In this document: positions 26,968 through 35,638 of the stretch, piece after piece
How positions within the stretch are numbered: the first letter of the stretch is position 1
How the letters are laid out: every line of letters starts with the position of its first letter
Source: Cohnella phaseoli
GTDB taxonomy: Bacteria > Bacillota > Bacilli > Paenibacillales > Paenibacillaceae
DNA: 64,000 bases
Direction: 5' to 3'
NCBI RefSeq assembly: GCF_003386235.1
Contig: NZ_QRDZ01000014.1
Span: 124,001-188,000, forward strand
Program-made: the position numbers and the translations under genes
Notes under the pieces: generated by a model
What the model saw: only the letters and a program-made list of their open reading frames with translations
What the model was told of the DNA's origin: nothing
Database searches by the model: none

Positions 26968-28302
26968 ATGAGGAGCGTTAAGAAAACAGGGGTGCTCGGC
27001 AGTATGTTGTTGGCTGCAATTTTGCTTGTAACCGCTTGCGGCGGAAAGGGCGGCAATGCGGGAAGCGCCATTCCGAGCGCGGAGTCGTCCGCTGAGGCGT
27101 CTTCCTCGACGCCGGCCGCGACTACTCCGGCTGCGAAGAAGAATATCAAGTTCTACGGAAAAATCGTGGAATATACGTCCGGCGAGAAAATGGTAAGCGA
27201 GCTTCAGGAGCAGTTGAAGGACAAGTACAATATCGAGGGCATTCAGGTCGATTGGGCGAACCTGGAGAAAATCATCAAGACGGGCATCGCCTCTAATACG
27301 CCTGCGGACATCTATCAATTCTGGCCGCAAAACATGAAGACGTTCGCGGACGCCAATCAGGCGCTGGATTTGACGCCGTATCTGGAGGCGGACAACGGCG
27401 CATGGAAACAAACCTTCAACCCGACGCTGCTGGAGTTGGGCAAATTCGACGGGAAATATATTGCGGTTCCGCTGGGCTCCAATTTCTCCGTCATCTACGT
27501 AAACAATGCCATTTTCGAGAAAGCCGGAATTCCCGTACCGACGAAATGGACCTGGGAGGAATTTATCGCCGCGAGCAAGACGATTAAGGAGAAGACGGAT
27601 GCGTACCCGTTCGCGATCGGCAAGGAGAAGGACATTCAGCCTTGGCTCGCGCGCAACGGCATATTGAGCCTTGGGAAGAGCGAAGGGAAACTCGAAGACC
27701 TGGCGGCCGGCAAAGTGCCCGGTACGGATCCGATCTTCTCGAAGGTGTTAAGCAATATTAAAGCTCTGTATGACAACCAGTATTGGTATCCGGGCAAGGG
27801 AGCTTTAACCGTGAGCCGCGACGAAGCGAAATCCGCATTCTATCAAGGCAAGGTAGCAATGCTTGCCGAGGTATCGGCCAATGCGGGAGGAATTATCGCG
27901 GATGCCAAGGATTTTGAGGTGTCTGTCGCAAGCTGGCCTTCCATGGGGGCAGAGAATGCCGTCCTTGGCGGTGCGGACGGATTGTTCATTCCTGCGAATG
28001 TCACGGATAAAGATGCGGCGGTCGAGGTGCTGAAGACGTATTTGAACGAATCGATCCAGAAGATCCATGCAGACGAAGGTTACGCGGCCGCGAACGTGAA
28101 CGTAAAGGTCAGCGATCCGGTCATCCAGCGCATTATGGAGCTCAGCGCGGATGTGCAGGCCAAGGAATTTTACAATTTCGGGCCGAAGATCGCCGCATTC
28201 TTCGAGCAGGAGTTTATCCCCAACCATGTATTGGTAGGGCAGAGCGAAGCAAGCGTATTGGACAAGCTGGAGAAGGTTCGTCTGGATACGTTAAATAAAT
28301 AA
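26968..28302 (+). CDS. Sugar ABC transporter substrate-binding lipoprotein
   Basis: This is a family 1 extracellular solute-binding protein of 444 residues. I start it at 26968 because this gives a clean lipoprotein signal with LVTAC as lipobox. GGAGG lies 12 bases upstream, so the ATG at 26956 is an alternative. After Cys comes a low-complexity Ala/Ser/Thr linker, then the two-lobe binding fold (KNIKFYGKIVEYTSG, PADIYQFWPQNM, GKYIAVPLGSNFSVIYVNN, WTWEEFIAASKTIKE). It feeds the two permeases encoded downstream. A conserved structured element separates it from the first permease gene. Confidence 0.94.
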   Translation: MRSVKKTGVLGSMLLAAILLVTACGGKGGNAGSAIPSAESSAEASSSTPAATTPAAKKNIKFYGKIVEYTSGEKMVSELQEQLKDKYNIEGIQVDWANLEKIIKTGIASNTPADIYQFWPQNMKTFADANQALDLTPYLEADNGAWKQTFNPTLLELGKFDGKYIAVPLGSNFSVIYVNNAIFEKAGIPVPTKWTWEEFIAASKTIKEKTDAYPFAIGKEKDIQPWLARNGILSLGKSEGKLEDLAAGKVPGTDPIFSKVLSNIKALYDNQYWYPGKGALTVSRDEAKSAFYQGKVAMLAEVSANAGGIIADAKDFEVSVASWPSMGAENAVLGGADGLFIPANVTDKDAAVEVLKTYLNESIQKIHADEGYAAANVNVKVSDPVIQRIMELSADVQAKEFYNFGPKIAAFFEQEFIPNHVLVGQSEASVLDKLEKVRLDTLNK

Positions 28303-28360
28303 AAAGCAGAGCTTTTCTCATAAGCAAAGACGTACCAGAGGATCGATGGAAAAAGAAGAA

Positions 28361-28465
28361 GCATCTATCTCCTGGAGACTGCCTCATACGTTCCTGAAAT
28401 GACCCTATCATGGGTTTACCCCTTCAAAATTTCAGGATCGTATAGCAGCGGAAGGAGATAGATGC
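28361..28465 (+). ncRNA. Structured intercistronic element between binding-protein and permease genes, copy 1
   Basis: A perfect 12-bp outer stem is formed by GCATCTATCTCC (28361-28372) and GGAGATAGATGC (28454-28465). Inside it, ATACG-TT-CCTGAAAT (28386-28400) pairs with ATTTCAGG-AT-CGTAT (28429-28443) with one mismatch, and an apical ACCC/GGGT hairpin sits in the centre. The element at 59753-59860 (minus strand) has the same architecture, many identical blocks (CTCATACG, CCTGAAAT, GGGTTTACC, ATTTCAGG, CGTATAG) and compensatory changes in the outer stem. Both copies lie in the sense direction between a solute-binding-protein gene and the first permease gene. A role in differential expression (attenuation, RNA processing or stability) is inferred; I do not recognise a named RNA family. 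Confidence 0.75.
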
Positions 28466-28574
28466 GACTTGCACCATTCCAACGATCATCGTTCGATACG
28501 GATCTTTGTACTTATGGGACAGCCCCTTGTCGAAGAGGCAATGTTTTTCAGGGGAAGGAGAGAGACATACAGAC

Positions 28575-29471
28575 ATGACGGCTCTGAGCAGTCAACGCAA
28601 AAAAATGATAGGAACGGGCATTTTGTTTATGCTTCCGGCCCTTGCTTTTATCGCTTTTGCCATCTTCATTCCGACGATCTGGAACGTGGTGCTTTCCTTT
28701 CAGGAATGGGACGGATTTCTGCATCGAGAATGGGTGGGTTTTCACAATTACAAGGAAGCTCTTCTAGAAGAGAATGTGCGCAAGAGCTTGTTTAATTCCA
28801 TCTATCTGGCAGTCGCAATGACGTTTGCCGCTCTTGTGATCGGAACCGGGCTGGCAGGGTTTATTTACCGGCTCGGCCGGCGCGAAGGCGCCATATGCCG
28901 CTTGATTCTGTTTATGCCGGTGATGCTGCCGGTTGCCATTATCGGGCTGCTGTTCACCTTCATGTACAATCCGGAGATGGGCTTGATCAACCAGCTGCTG
29001 CGTACGATCGGACTCGGGTCCTGGGCGCAAGCTTGGCTGGAAAATCCGGATACGGTGCTTCTAAGCATTATTATTGTAGGCATCTGGCGCTTGACGGGAC
29101 TGACGATGATGCTGGTCTTCGCCGCGATGCAGAATATCCCGGTATCCTTGTTCGAATCCAGCAAACTGGAGGGGGCGAGCTACGCCCGTCAATTTTTCTC
29201 CATCGTGCTTCCGTTGATCAAACCGATCGTGCAGCTGTCGGCCATCTTTACGTTGGTGCTGGCGTTCAAGTCCTACGACCTCGTATTCGTCATGACCGAA
29301 GGCGGACCCGGCATTCTGTCCCGTACGATTCCGCTGCAGATGATCGATACGGCGTTCACTTACAGCGAGTTCGGATATTCCGCCGCAATGGGTTTCCTGC
29401 TGACGATTGCCGTTATGCTCATTATTCTGATTACGAGTCGGATTTTGCGGGGTACGTCTTATGAATATTAG
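28575..29471 (+). CDS. Carbohydrate ABC transporter permease, MalF/UgpA-like
   Basis: The 298-residue permease is started at 28575 (MTALSSQRKKMIGTG). The frame continues 23 codons upstream, but those residues are not permease-like and a GGGGAAGGAG purine tract lies 14 bases before this ATG. Six helices are evident, with the EAA loop FESSKLEGASYARQFF followed by LPLIKP (about 190-215) and the conserved VMTEGGPG motif. The stop overlaps the next permease start by 11 bases. It is the third gene of the sugar-uptake locus beginning with the YesM/YesN pair. Confidence 0.93.
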   Translation: MTALSSQRKKMIGTGILFMLPALAFIAFAIFIPTIWNVVLSFQEWDGFLHREWVGFHNYKEALLEENVRKSLFNSIYLAVAMTFAALVIGTGLAGFIYRLGRREGAICRLILFMPVMLPVAIIGLLFTFMYNPEMGLINQLLRTIGLGSWAQAWLENPDTVLLSIIIVGIWRLTGLTMMLVFAAMQNIPVSLFESSKLEGASYARQFFSIVLPLIKPIVQLSAIFTLVLAFKSYDLVFVMTEGGPGILSRTIPLQMIDTAFTYSEFGYSAAMGFLLTIAVMLIILITSRILRGTSYEY

Positions 29472-30306
29472 ACCCGGTCTGACCGCTAATCTCGCCGCGC
29501 ATCCGATCAGCAGAACGGTCGTGGTTCTGTTTATCGTGCTTACCATCTATCCGGTGCTGTTCGTATTGAATACTTCTTTCAAGTCGACGGCGGAGTTTTT
29601 CGTTAACGTATGGGGTCTGCCTAAGAATGTACACGCCATTAATTATCCGAAAGCCTGGCTGGATGCTCATATCGGGGAGTATTTCTTAAATTCCAGCATC
29701 GTCGTAGGGATTTCCGTATTGTTCATCGTCATCTTCGGAGCGATGGCCGGTTACGCGCTTGCGCGGCTGCACGTGCCCTTCGCAAGCGGAATCATGTTCC
29801 TGATTCTATCCACGACAATGCTGCCGTCGGAGTCGGCGATTATGCCGCTATATATCATGATGAGCAGGCTTCATATGATCGGCGAGCTTCACTCGCTTAT
29901 CATTCCCTATATCGGTTGGGGCTTGCCGATGACCGTCTTCATCTTCCGCAGCTTTTTCCGCACGCTGCCCGAAGAGTTGCTGGAAGCGGCCCGGGTGGAC
30001 GGCTGCAACGAAACGAAGACATTTTACCGCATTACCGTACCTCTGATGCTGCCGGCGATTGCCACTTGCGCCATTTTCAACTTTGTCAGCTTCTGGGGCG
30101 AATTGCTCTGGGGTTCGATTGCGCTCTCTACCTCGCCTCTAAAGACGATTCCGATGGGCGTTATCGCGTTCAAGTCGCAGTTCGCAACGGACTGGGGGCC
30201 TTTGTCGGCGGCGATCTGTCTGGTGCTGATTCCGCTGGTAGCGATGTTTCTGTTCGTGCAGAAGTATTTCGTGCAGGGCCTTACCGGCGGAGCGGTCAAG
30301 GGTTGA
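29461..30306 (+). CDS. Carbohydrate ABC transporter permease, MalG/UgpE-like
   Basis: The 281-residue permease has an N-terminal helix (about 18-38), the TLPEELLEAARVDGCNE EAA loop followed by VPLMLP, and the characteristic GLTGGAVKG tail. Its start lies within the last codons of the preceding permease, which indicates translational coupling. The SLH glycosidase gene starts 81 bases downstream without a visible terminator, so it is probably part of the same transcript. Confidence 0.94.
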   Translation: MNIRPGLTANLAAHPISRTVVVLFIVLTIYPVLFVLNTSFKSTAEFFVNVWGLPKNVHAINYPKAWLDAHIGEYFLNSSIVVGISVLFIVIFGAMAGYALARLHVPFASGIMFLILSTTMLPSESAIMPLYIMMSRLHMIGELHSLIIPYIGWGLPMTVFIFRSFFRTLPEELLEAARVDGCNETKTFYRITVPLMLPAIATCAIFNFVSFWGELLWGSIALSTSPLKTIPMGVIAFKSQFATDWGPLSAAICLVLIPLVAMFLFVQKYFVQGLTGGAVKG

Positions 30307-30387
30307 CGGGGCGCGGCGCGGCAAAGCGTCAGAGCGGCAAGAAGCAGTCGCAGGACATGCATACTGACACTTGGGGAGGTTGTTCGC

Positions 30388-33300
30388 ATGATTAGCCGAT
30401 TAAAAAGAATGGTGCTCGCATTTGCGATTCTGGCGCTTATCGCGCCGCCTGTCATGACCGGGGGACCGTCGATCGCGCAGGCGGCGGAAGGGCAAGTCGA
30501 GGGAGGGAATCTGGATTTCTTCTCGAACGCGAAAATGGGCCTCTTCGTTCACTACACGTATTCGTATCCCGGCTATGAGTATGGTCACACTTACGACAGC
30601 CCGGGGGGGAATCCCGTCGCCGACGTGAACGCGCTGGCGGATGGCTTCGACGAGGAGAGGTTCGCGGACGTGGCGCAGAGCATGGGTGCCGAATACGTTA
30701 CGTTTACTGTATTTCATGCGGGGATGAGCGCGTTGTACCCCAGTGAAACAATGAATGCGATCATGCCCGGCAAAGCTTCGAACAGAGATGTGATCGGGGA
30801 TTTGCTCGCCGCGCTGACGGCTCGGAATATCAAGCTGGTTCTGTACTTCCACCCCGTTGACGGCCACGATCTGACGACGGAGCAGCAGGCGTTGACCGGC
30901 TGGGGAAACTATGAGTTATGGAATAAGTTCATTAACGATTTAATCGTTGAAATCGGGGATCGCTACGACGGGCAGATCGCGGGCTTCTGGTTCGACGGCG
31001 CCCCCGGCTCCGACCGCATTGACGGCGCGAGGCTTAAAGCTTCCGTCCGCCAATATAACCCGGAAGCAGCCGTATGGGTGAATTACGGCATCCGCTATAA
31101 CGACAGCCTCGTATTTCCGCATCTTTCCGATTTTGTCGCTTCCGAAACGATGGGCGGCATCGACGCGAATACGGACAATTGGCTTACCTCGTCCGGCCAA
31201 GAGAATAATAGAGTGACCCAGGAATGGTGGGCCCGGTACAACACTCCTATTCTTTACAACGCGGAATCCATGCTGAGATATACGGTTCGCTTGGCCGCAA
31301 CGCTTGGTCAACGCAACGGCGGTATACAGTGGGCGACGGGACCGTATGCCAACAATGAGTGGGAGCCCGGCGTCGAAGCCGAGTTTGCAAGATTGGGCGA
31401 GAAGATCGCCGAGATCGGTCCGTCCTTGTTCGGTACGCGGCCCAGCACCTCCTATATCACTTATCCGCACACGACGCAGAACGATACGTGGGGAGTGGCG
31501 ACGGATTCGGCGGACGGGCAGTACGTGTACCTTCATGTACTGAACTCTCCCGTTGGACAGACACTGCAGATCGATCGCGCTTTCGATGGCAGAGAGTTTC
31601 ATGAAGCCCGTTTGCTGGCGAGCGATGTCCCTCTGTCTCTAGTTCAGAATGCCGGGGGGTATGCCATTACCCTTCCGGAGGGAGAGACCTGGAACGAGAC
31701 GGATACCGTCATTCGCCTCGGCGTAAGCAAATCTTCCGATTCCGAGCAATGGAAGCAGATCGAGCATGTTCGTTCCATTGGTATTGCCGAGATGGCGCCG
31801 ACGTCTGCGCCTAAGCAGTTCAAACCCGTTTATCGCGGATATATGGCGGACGGACAGAGCATCGTGCTGGACAATCGGTTCGTTAAATTATCCGTAGAAC
31901 CTTCCAGTGCTATTACAGCCGCGCCGGACGGTACGTTAACCGGGTTGAAGCCGGGGGTGACGAGCCTGACGTTATCTCTGGATCAGGCCGTCGTATCCGC
32001 GCTCGTTCCGGGCATCTCGGTTCCGCAGCTTGCCGAGGAATACCATCTGATTTTTAACGGAAGAGCGTTCGAATGGATCCCCGTCGATTTCAGGGATTCG
32101 GGCGCATTTTTTACCAAGGCGGACGTAACGACAGGTCCCAACAATGAATTGTTTAACCACGTAACGGTTCCGCAGGGGTTGGGCTTCGCTTTCAGAACCG
32201 GGGCAAACCCGATCACGGTCAGCCAATTGGGGAGGTATTACACGGCGGGGAGCAATCGCATTCATACGTTGTTTATTTACGATCATGCAATGAACAAAGT
32301 GGCCGAGACGGATATCGACATGGCGAAAGGCCGGCCGGACGAAGCGGGCTTCAAGTATAGTCCTCTTTCCGAAGCTGTTGTATTGCAGCCCAACCAGGAC
32401 TACTATATGACTTCATCGGAAGAGGCGGGCGGCGATTATTTCCATAACAGCGGCGTAGCGCTGACGTACGATTCCTCGCAAGGCACGGTTCTCGGACCGT
32501 ATCATGCCGGGGACCGGATGTTGACGGGCTCCGGAGCGCGAAGCTACGGGCCGGTTAACTTCAAGATGGCGGAGATCAACCTAGGGGACAGAGTTGCACT
32601 AAGCGTTGAAAATATGCAGCAGTCGTCCACCGAAGTCGGATATGTCGAGGTGCACGGTTTAAGGGCGGACGAGCAGCGGGAAATTGTAAGCAATCGGATG
32701 CTGACGTTCAGCGTGGAGGATCCGTCTGTCGCTATCGTTAGGAATAACGGGACGGTTCGGCCCTTAAAGCCAGGCACGACGATGGTTACAGTGCGCGCGG
32801 CCGAGAGGCCGGAGCTGACGGCACAATTCCGGATTACGGTGACCGATGGGGAAGCGGGCGTGGAGCTTGGCGCGCTTGACGGCAATCTGGCTCTGTCCGC
32901 CTCCGTTACGACTTCCAGCACGGTTGAGGCCGAGGTATGGGGCAAGTCGTTCGCCGTGGACGGCCTTCGGGGATTGGACGGACAGCCTCCGTTCGGCTGG
33001 ACAAGCGCCGACCAGCTTGGCGTAGACCACTCGGAATGGATCAAGCTGGATCTGGGACGCATCGTGCCGATGAACCGAATCGATCTATATCCGCGCAACG
33101 ATGCGGATCGTGAAGGCTACGGTTTTCCGATCGATTTTACGGTTCAAGTGTCCAATGACGATGCGCATTGGGAGACTGTAGTCAGCGAAACGGATTATGC
33201 GCTGCCTGCGCCAGGGGAGGTGCAGTCGTTTGCGCTTGACGGTATTACAGCGGCGAGATACGTCAAGATCGTCGGCACGAAGCTGCGTTCGGCTCCGTTC

Positions 33301-35145
33301 GATGCCGATCAATACCGCATGCAGCTGGCCGAAGTCGAGGTATTCGCGCCTTCAGCGACGGAGGTAGCCGCCGGTATTCGGAGCTTGACTGCGCCGTCGG
33401 CGCAAGATACGCTGCTTAAACTGCCGGGTGTGCCGAAGGGGTATGGAATTGAGATCGCGAGCTCAAGCCGAGAGGAAGTCATCGCGCTCGACGGTCGGAT
33501 TGCGGTTCCCGAAGCCGATGCCGCGGTCGAACTGGTGCTGAAGGTGACACGGAATTCCGATCAGCAGACCGGGCTGACCCTTCCGATTATCGTTACAGTA
33601 GCAGGTAGCGCAACGAACGGACCGCCTGCCGCTCCTGCGATCGTAACGGCGGCCGCGGCAGGAACATCTGCCATCAACCTGAATTGGGCGGAGTCAGTTG
33701 GGGCAACCGGGTATCGGATCTATCGGGCGGTTGCGGCGGACGGGGAATATGGCTTCGTCGGCACCAGCGCGACGGACAAATATGCCGATACGGGACTTGC
33801 ATCTGGCAAATCTTACTTTTATAAGGTTAGCGCCGTTAACGATCATGGGGAATCCGGGTTGTCGCATGCGGTATCTGCAACCACTTCCAGTTCAGGCGGA
33901 ACGGGAGGGACCGGGAATACGGGGGGCTCTTATGGCGGCCCAGTTGCGTCGCCTGAGCAGACATCGACAGAAGTTAAGGGCAGCACAATAAAGCCGGATT
34001 CCGTTCTCGCTGCGTCATCCGGCAACTCCATCTCGACGGTCGATCAAGAAAGTATCGAGCAAGCATGGGCGAATGCGATGGCCAGCGGTGCGGGGGCGAT
34101 TTCCATCGAGGTTCCTCATAAGGCGGGGGCGGCAAGCTATGTTGTTTCGCTTCCGAAGACTGCCCTTGATCGGAAGGAGGGGGCGCAGCGGATTCATGTT
34201 CTCAGCGCTGCCGGCGATTTGAATGTTCCCGTCACCCTGCTGGGTACGATGAATACCTCAGGCAAGCAAACGGTAAGCCTACAGATCGGATCGGCGGATA
34301 AATCCGCATGGAGCGAGGCGGTTAGAAAGGCTGTCGGAGATAGGCCGGCCATCGACTTAAGCGTGCGGTTGGACGATTCAGCGGTCGCTTGGCGGAACTC
34401 TAACACTCCAATCCACGTACAGATTCCCTATGTTCCGACAGCGGAAGAACGGCTGAATCCCGAGCATATTATCGTATGGTTTGTTGACGAGGCGGGCAAT
34501 GTCTCGCCGGTACCAAGCGGTAAATACGATGCGGCAACGGGCCGAGTGACGTTTAATGCCGTGCAAGCGGGCAAGTATGCCGTTACTTATGTAGAGAAGT
34601 CTTTCGCGGATTTAGACCGATATCCATGGGCCAGGAAGCAGATTGAAGCGATGAGCGCCAGAGGGATTATTAACGGAAGAACGGAGGCAACCTTCGATCC
34701 AGCTGCTTCAATTAGCAGAGCGGAGTTTATGAAGCTGCTCGTTACGGCGCTGGAACTTCACGCGGTGGCAAACCAGTCGTTCGACGATGTCTCCCCCGCC
34801 AAATATTATTACAATGAGGTTGGCATTGCGAGAACATTGGGCATTGCCGGCGGGATTGGAGGCAACCGCTTTGAACCGGACGCCGACATTACCCGGCAGG
34901 ATATGATAGTTCTGGCCGAGAAGGCAATGCGAATCGTCAACAAGCAATTGGCCGTGGGACGGGCGTCGGATTTACGGCAGTACGCGGACAGCGCGCAAAT
35001 CGCCGCTTACGCGGCGGACAGTATCGCAGCGTTGACAGCTGCCGGAATCGTAACGGGAAGCGACGGTTCCGTTAAACCGCATGCTTCTTCGACGAGAGCC
35101 GAAGCGGCCGTGTTGATCTACAAAATCATGAGCAGCTTGTACTGA
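30388..35145 (+). CDS. S-layer-anchored multidomain GH29-like (alpha-L-fucosidase family) enzyme
   Basis: This 1585-residue exported enzyme has a signal peptide (1-32, IAQAAEG), then a GH29-like barrel (about 40-345) with KMGLFVHYTYSYPG, YVTFTVFHAGMSALYPS, LYFHPVDGHD and GFWFDGAPG. Asp203 in WFDG sits where GH29 enzymes carry the nucleophile. Two BIG2-type Ig domains (about 475-540 and 740-825) flank a beta domain, followed by an F5/8 type C (CBM32-like) domain (about 830-990), a fibronectin III domain (about 1070-1165), a Gly/Ser linker and three SLH motifs (about 1405-1585). It probably cleaves a fucose-type residue from glycans at the cell surface and feeds the importer upstream. Exact substrate is unknown. 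Confidence 0.88.
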   Translation: MISRLKRMVLAFAILALIAPPVMTGGPSIAQAAEGQVEGGNLDFFSNAKMGLFVHYTYSYPGYEYGHTYDSPGGNPVADVNALADGFDEERFADVAQSMGAEYVTFTVFHAGMSALYPSETMNAIMPGKASNRDVIGDLLAALTARNIKLVLYFHPVDGHDLTTEQQALTGWGNYELWNKFINDLIVEIGDRYDGQIAGFWFDGAPGSDRIDGARLKASVRQYNPEAAVWVNYGIRYNDSLVFPHLSDFVASETMGGIDANTDNWLTSSGQENNRVTQEWWARYNTPILYNAESMLRYTVRLAATLGQRNGGIQWATGPYANNEWEPGVEAEFARLGEKIAEIGPSLFGTRPSTSYITYPHTTQNDTWGVATDSADGQYVYLHVLNSPVGQTLQIDRAFDGREFHEARLLASDVPLSLVQNAGGYAITLPEGETWNETDTVIRLGVSKSSDSEQWKQIEHVRSIGIAEMAPTSAPKQFKPVYRGYMADGQSIVLDNRFVKLSVEPSSAITAAPDGTLTGLKPGVTSLTLSLDQAVVSALVPGISVPQLAEEYHLIFNGRAFEWIPVDFRDSGAFFTKADVTTGPNNELFNHVTVPQGLGFAFRTGANPITVSQLGRYYTAGSNRIHTLFIYDHAMNKVAETDIDMAKGRPDEAGFKYSPLSEAVVLQPNQDYYMTSSEEAGGDYFHNSGVALTYDSSQGTVLGPYHAGDRMLTGSGARSYGPVNFKMAEINLGDRVALSVENMQQSSTEVGYVEVHGLRADEQREIVSNRMLTFSVEDPSVAIVRNNGTVRPLKPGTTMVTVRAAERPELTAQFRITVTDGEAGVELGALDGNLALSASVTTSSTVEAEVWGKSFAVDGLRGLDGQPPFGWTSADQLGVDHSEWIKLDLGRIVPMNRIDLYPRNDADREGYGFPIDFTVQVSNDDAHWETVVSETDYALPAPGEVQSFALDGITAARYVKIVGTKLRSAPFDADQYRMQLAEVEVFAPSATEVAAGIRSLTAPSAQDTLLKLPGVPKGYGIEIASSSREEVIALDGRIAVPEADAAVELVLKVTRNSDQQTGLTLPIIVTVAGSATNGPPAAPAIVTAAAAGTSAINLNWAESVGATGYRIYRAVAADGEYGFVGTSATDKYADTGLASGKSYFYKVSAVNDHGESGLSHAVSATTSSSGGTGGTGNTGGSYGGPVASPEQTSTEVKGSTIKPDSVLAASSGNSISTVDQESIEQAWANAMASGAGAISIEVPHKAGAASYVVSLPKTALDRKEGAQRIHVLSAAGDLNVPVTLLGTMNTSGKQTVSLQIGSADKSAWSEAVRKAVGDRPAIDLSVRLDDSAVAWRNSNTPIHVQIPYVPTAEERLNPEHIIVWFVDEAGNVSPVPSGKYDAATGRVTFNAVQAGKYAVTYVEKSFADLDRYPWARKQIEAMSARGIINGRTEATFDPAASISRAEFMKLLVTALELHAVANQSFDDVSPAKYYYNEVGIARTLGIAGGIGGNRFEPDADITRQDMIVLAEKAMRIVNKQLAVGRASDLRQYADSAQIAAYAADSIAALTAAGIVTGSDGSVKPHASSTRAEAAVLIYKIMSSLY

Positions 35146-35165
35146 TCGCGTGCGACGCGATTAGG

Positions 35166-35215
35166 AGAGGCGGTCTTGTCGTCACGCGATTGACGGAAAG
35201 GCCGCCTTTCTTTAA
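35166..35215 (+). terminator. Terminator after SLH glycosidase
   Basis: AGGCGGTCTT pairs with AAGGCCGCCT (one wobble pair), followed by TTCTTT. Confidence 0.8.
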
Positions 35216-35324
35216 GGGCGCGCGGCAGGGGCGATAACCAAAATATTTACTTAACGGGGGGCAGTTCGGGAACTCCTTTTGGAAAAGTATGACGTTTCTG
35301 AGTAGGCTATGCTATAATATACTC

Positions 35325-35460
35325 AGAATGAGATTCATGGTAAAGGAGCCGTGCGGCTAACACGACTCCCCACAACAGCCGCTTTTAAGGGCGGTAGGCT
35401 TATAGGAAGTGCGGCAGAAATAGACCGATTCCTTTGCGGGGGGGCGGTCTATTTCCGTTT
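35325..35460 (+). ncRNA. Antitoxin-like small RNA (relative of the RNA at 38330-38472)
   Basis: A promoter-like TATAAT at 35313-35318 precedes the transcript. Its 5' hairpin GGAGCCGTG/CACGACTCC is followed by CCCCACAAC and a CCGCTT/AAGGGCGG stem, and it ends in a terminator stem AAATAGACCG/CGGTCTATTT (35418-35454). The layout and the sequence GTGCG-x-C-x-AACAC then CTCCC-x-CACAAC match the antitoxin RNA of the intact type I module at 38330-38472. Its 3' end is antisense to the short decayed toxin frame on the other strand. Confidence 0.65.
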
Positions 35461-35496
35461 AAAGGACAGTATCGCAACGATCAGCGAACCGAACAT
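35449..35496 (-). pseudogene. Remnant of a holin-like type I toxin
   Basis: The frame encodes MFGSLIVAILSFKRK and ends inside the terminator stem of the antisense RNA, exactly as the toxin at 38460-38537 does (FLLALLTYLKRK, ending in the stem). A TAA lies two codons upstream in frame and there is no AGGAGG ribosome site, so the N-terminal half found in such toxins is gone. A rarely translated 15-residue peptide is possible but unlikely. Confidence 0.55.
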
Positions 35497-35638
35497 TTGT
35501 TAATTGAGCGACGAAAATTGTCGTTCTTTTTTATTGGTCAAATCCGGTCATCGGATAAAAAAACAAGGCGATCGGGCATGTTGCCGGCGGACGAAAAGAG
35601 GTAGGGTGGAGGAAACGTTACGATGGAGGTCGAGGATC

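Noticed and set aside
28320..28575. Interpreting the intercistronic hairpin as a plain terminator
   Set aside because: There is no T run after the outer stem, the loop is large and structured, and a second copy keeps loop sequence as well as stems.
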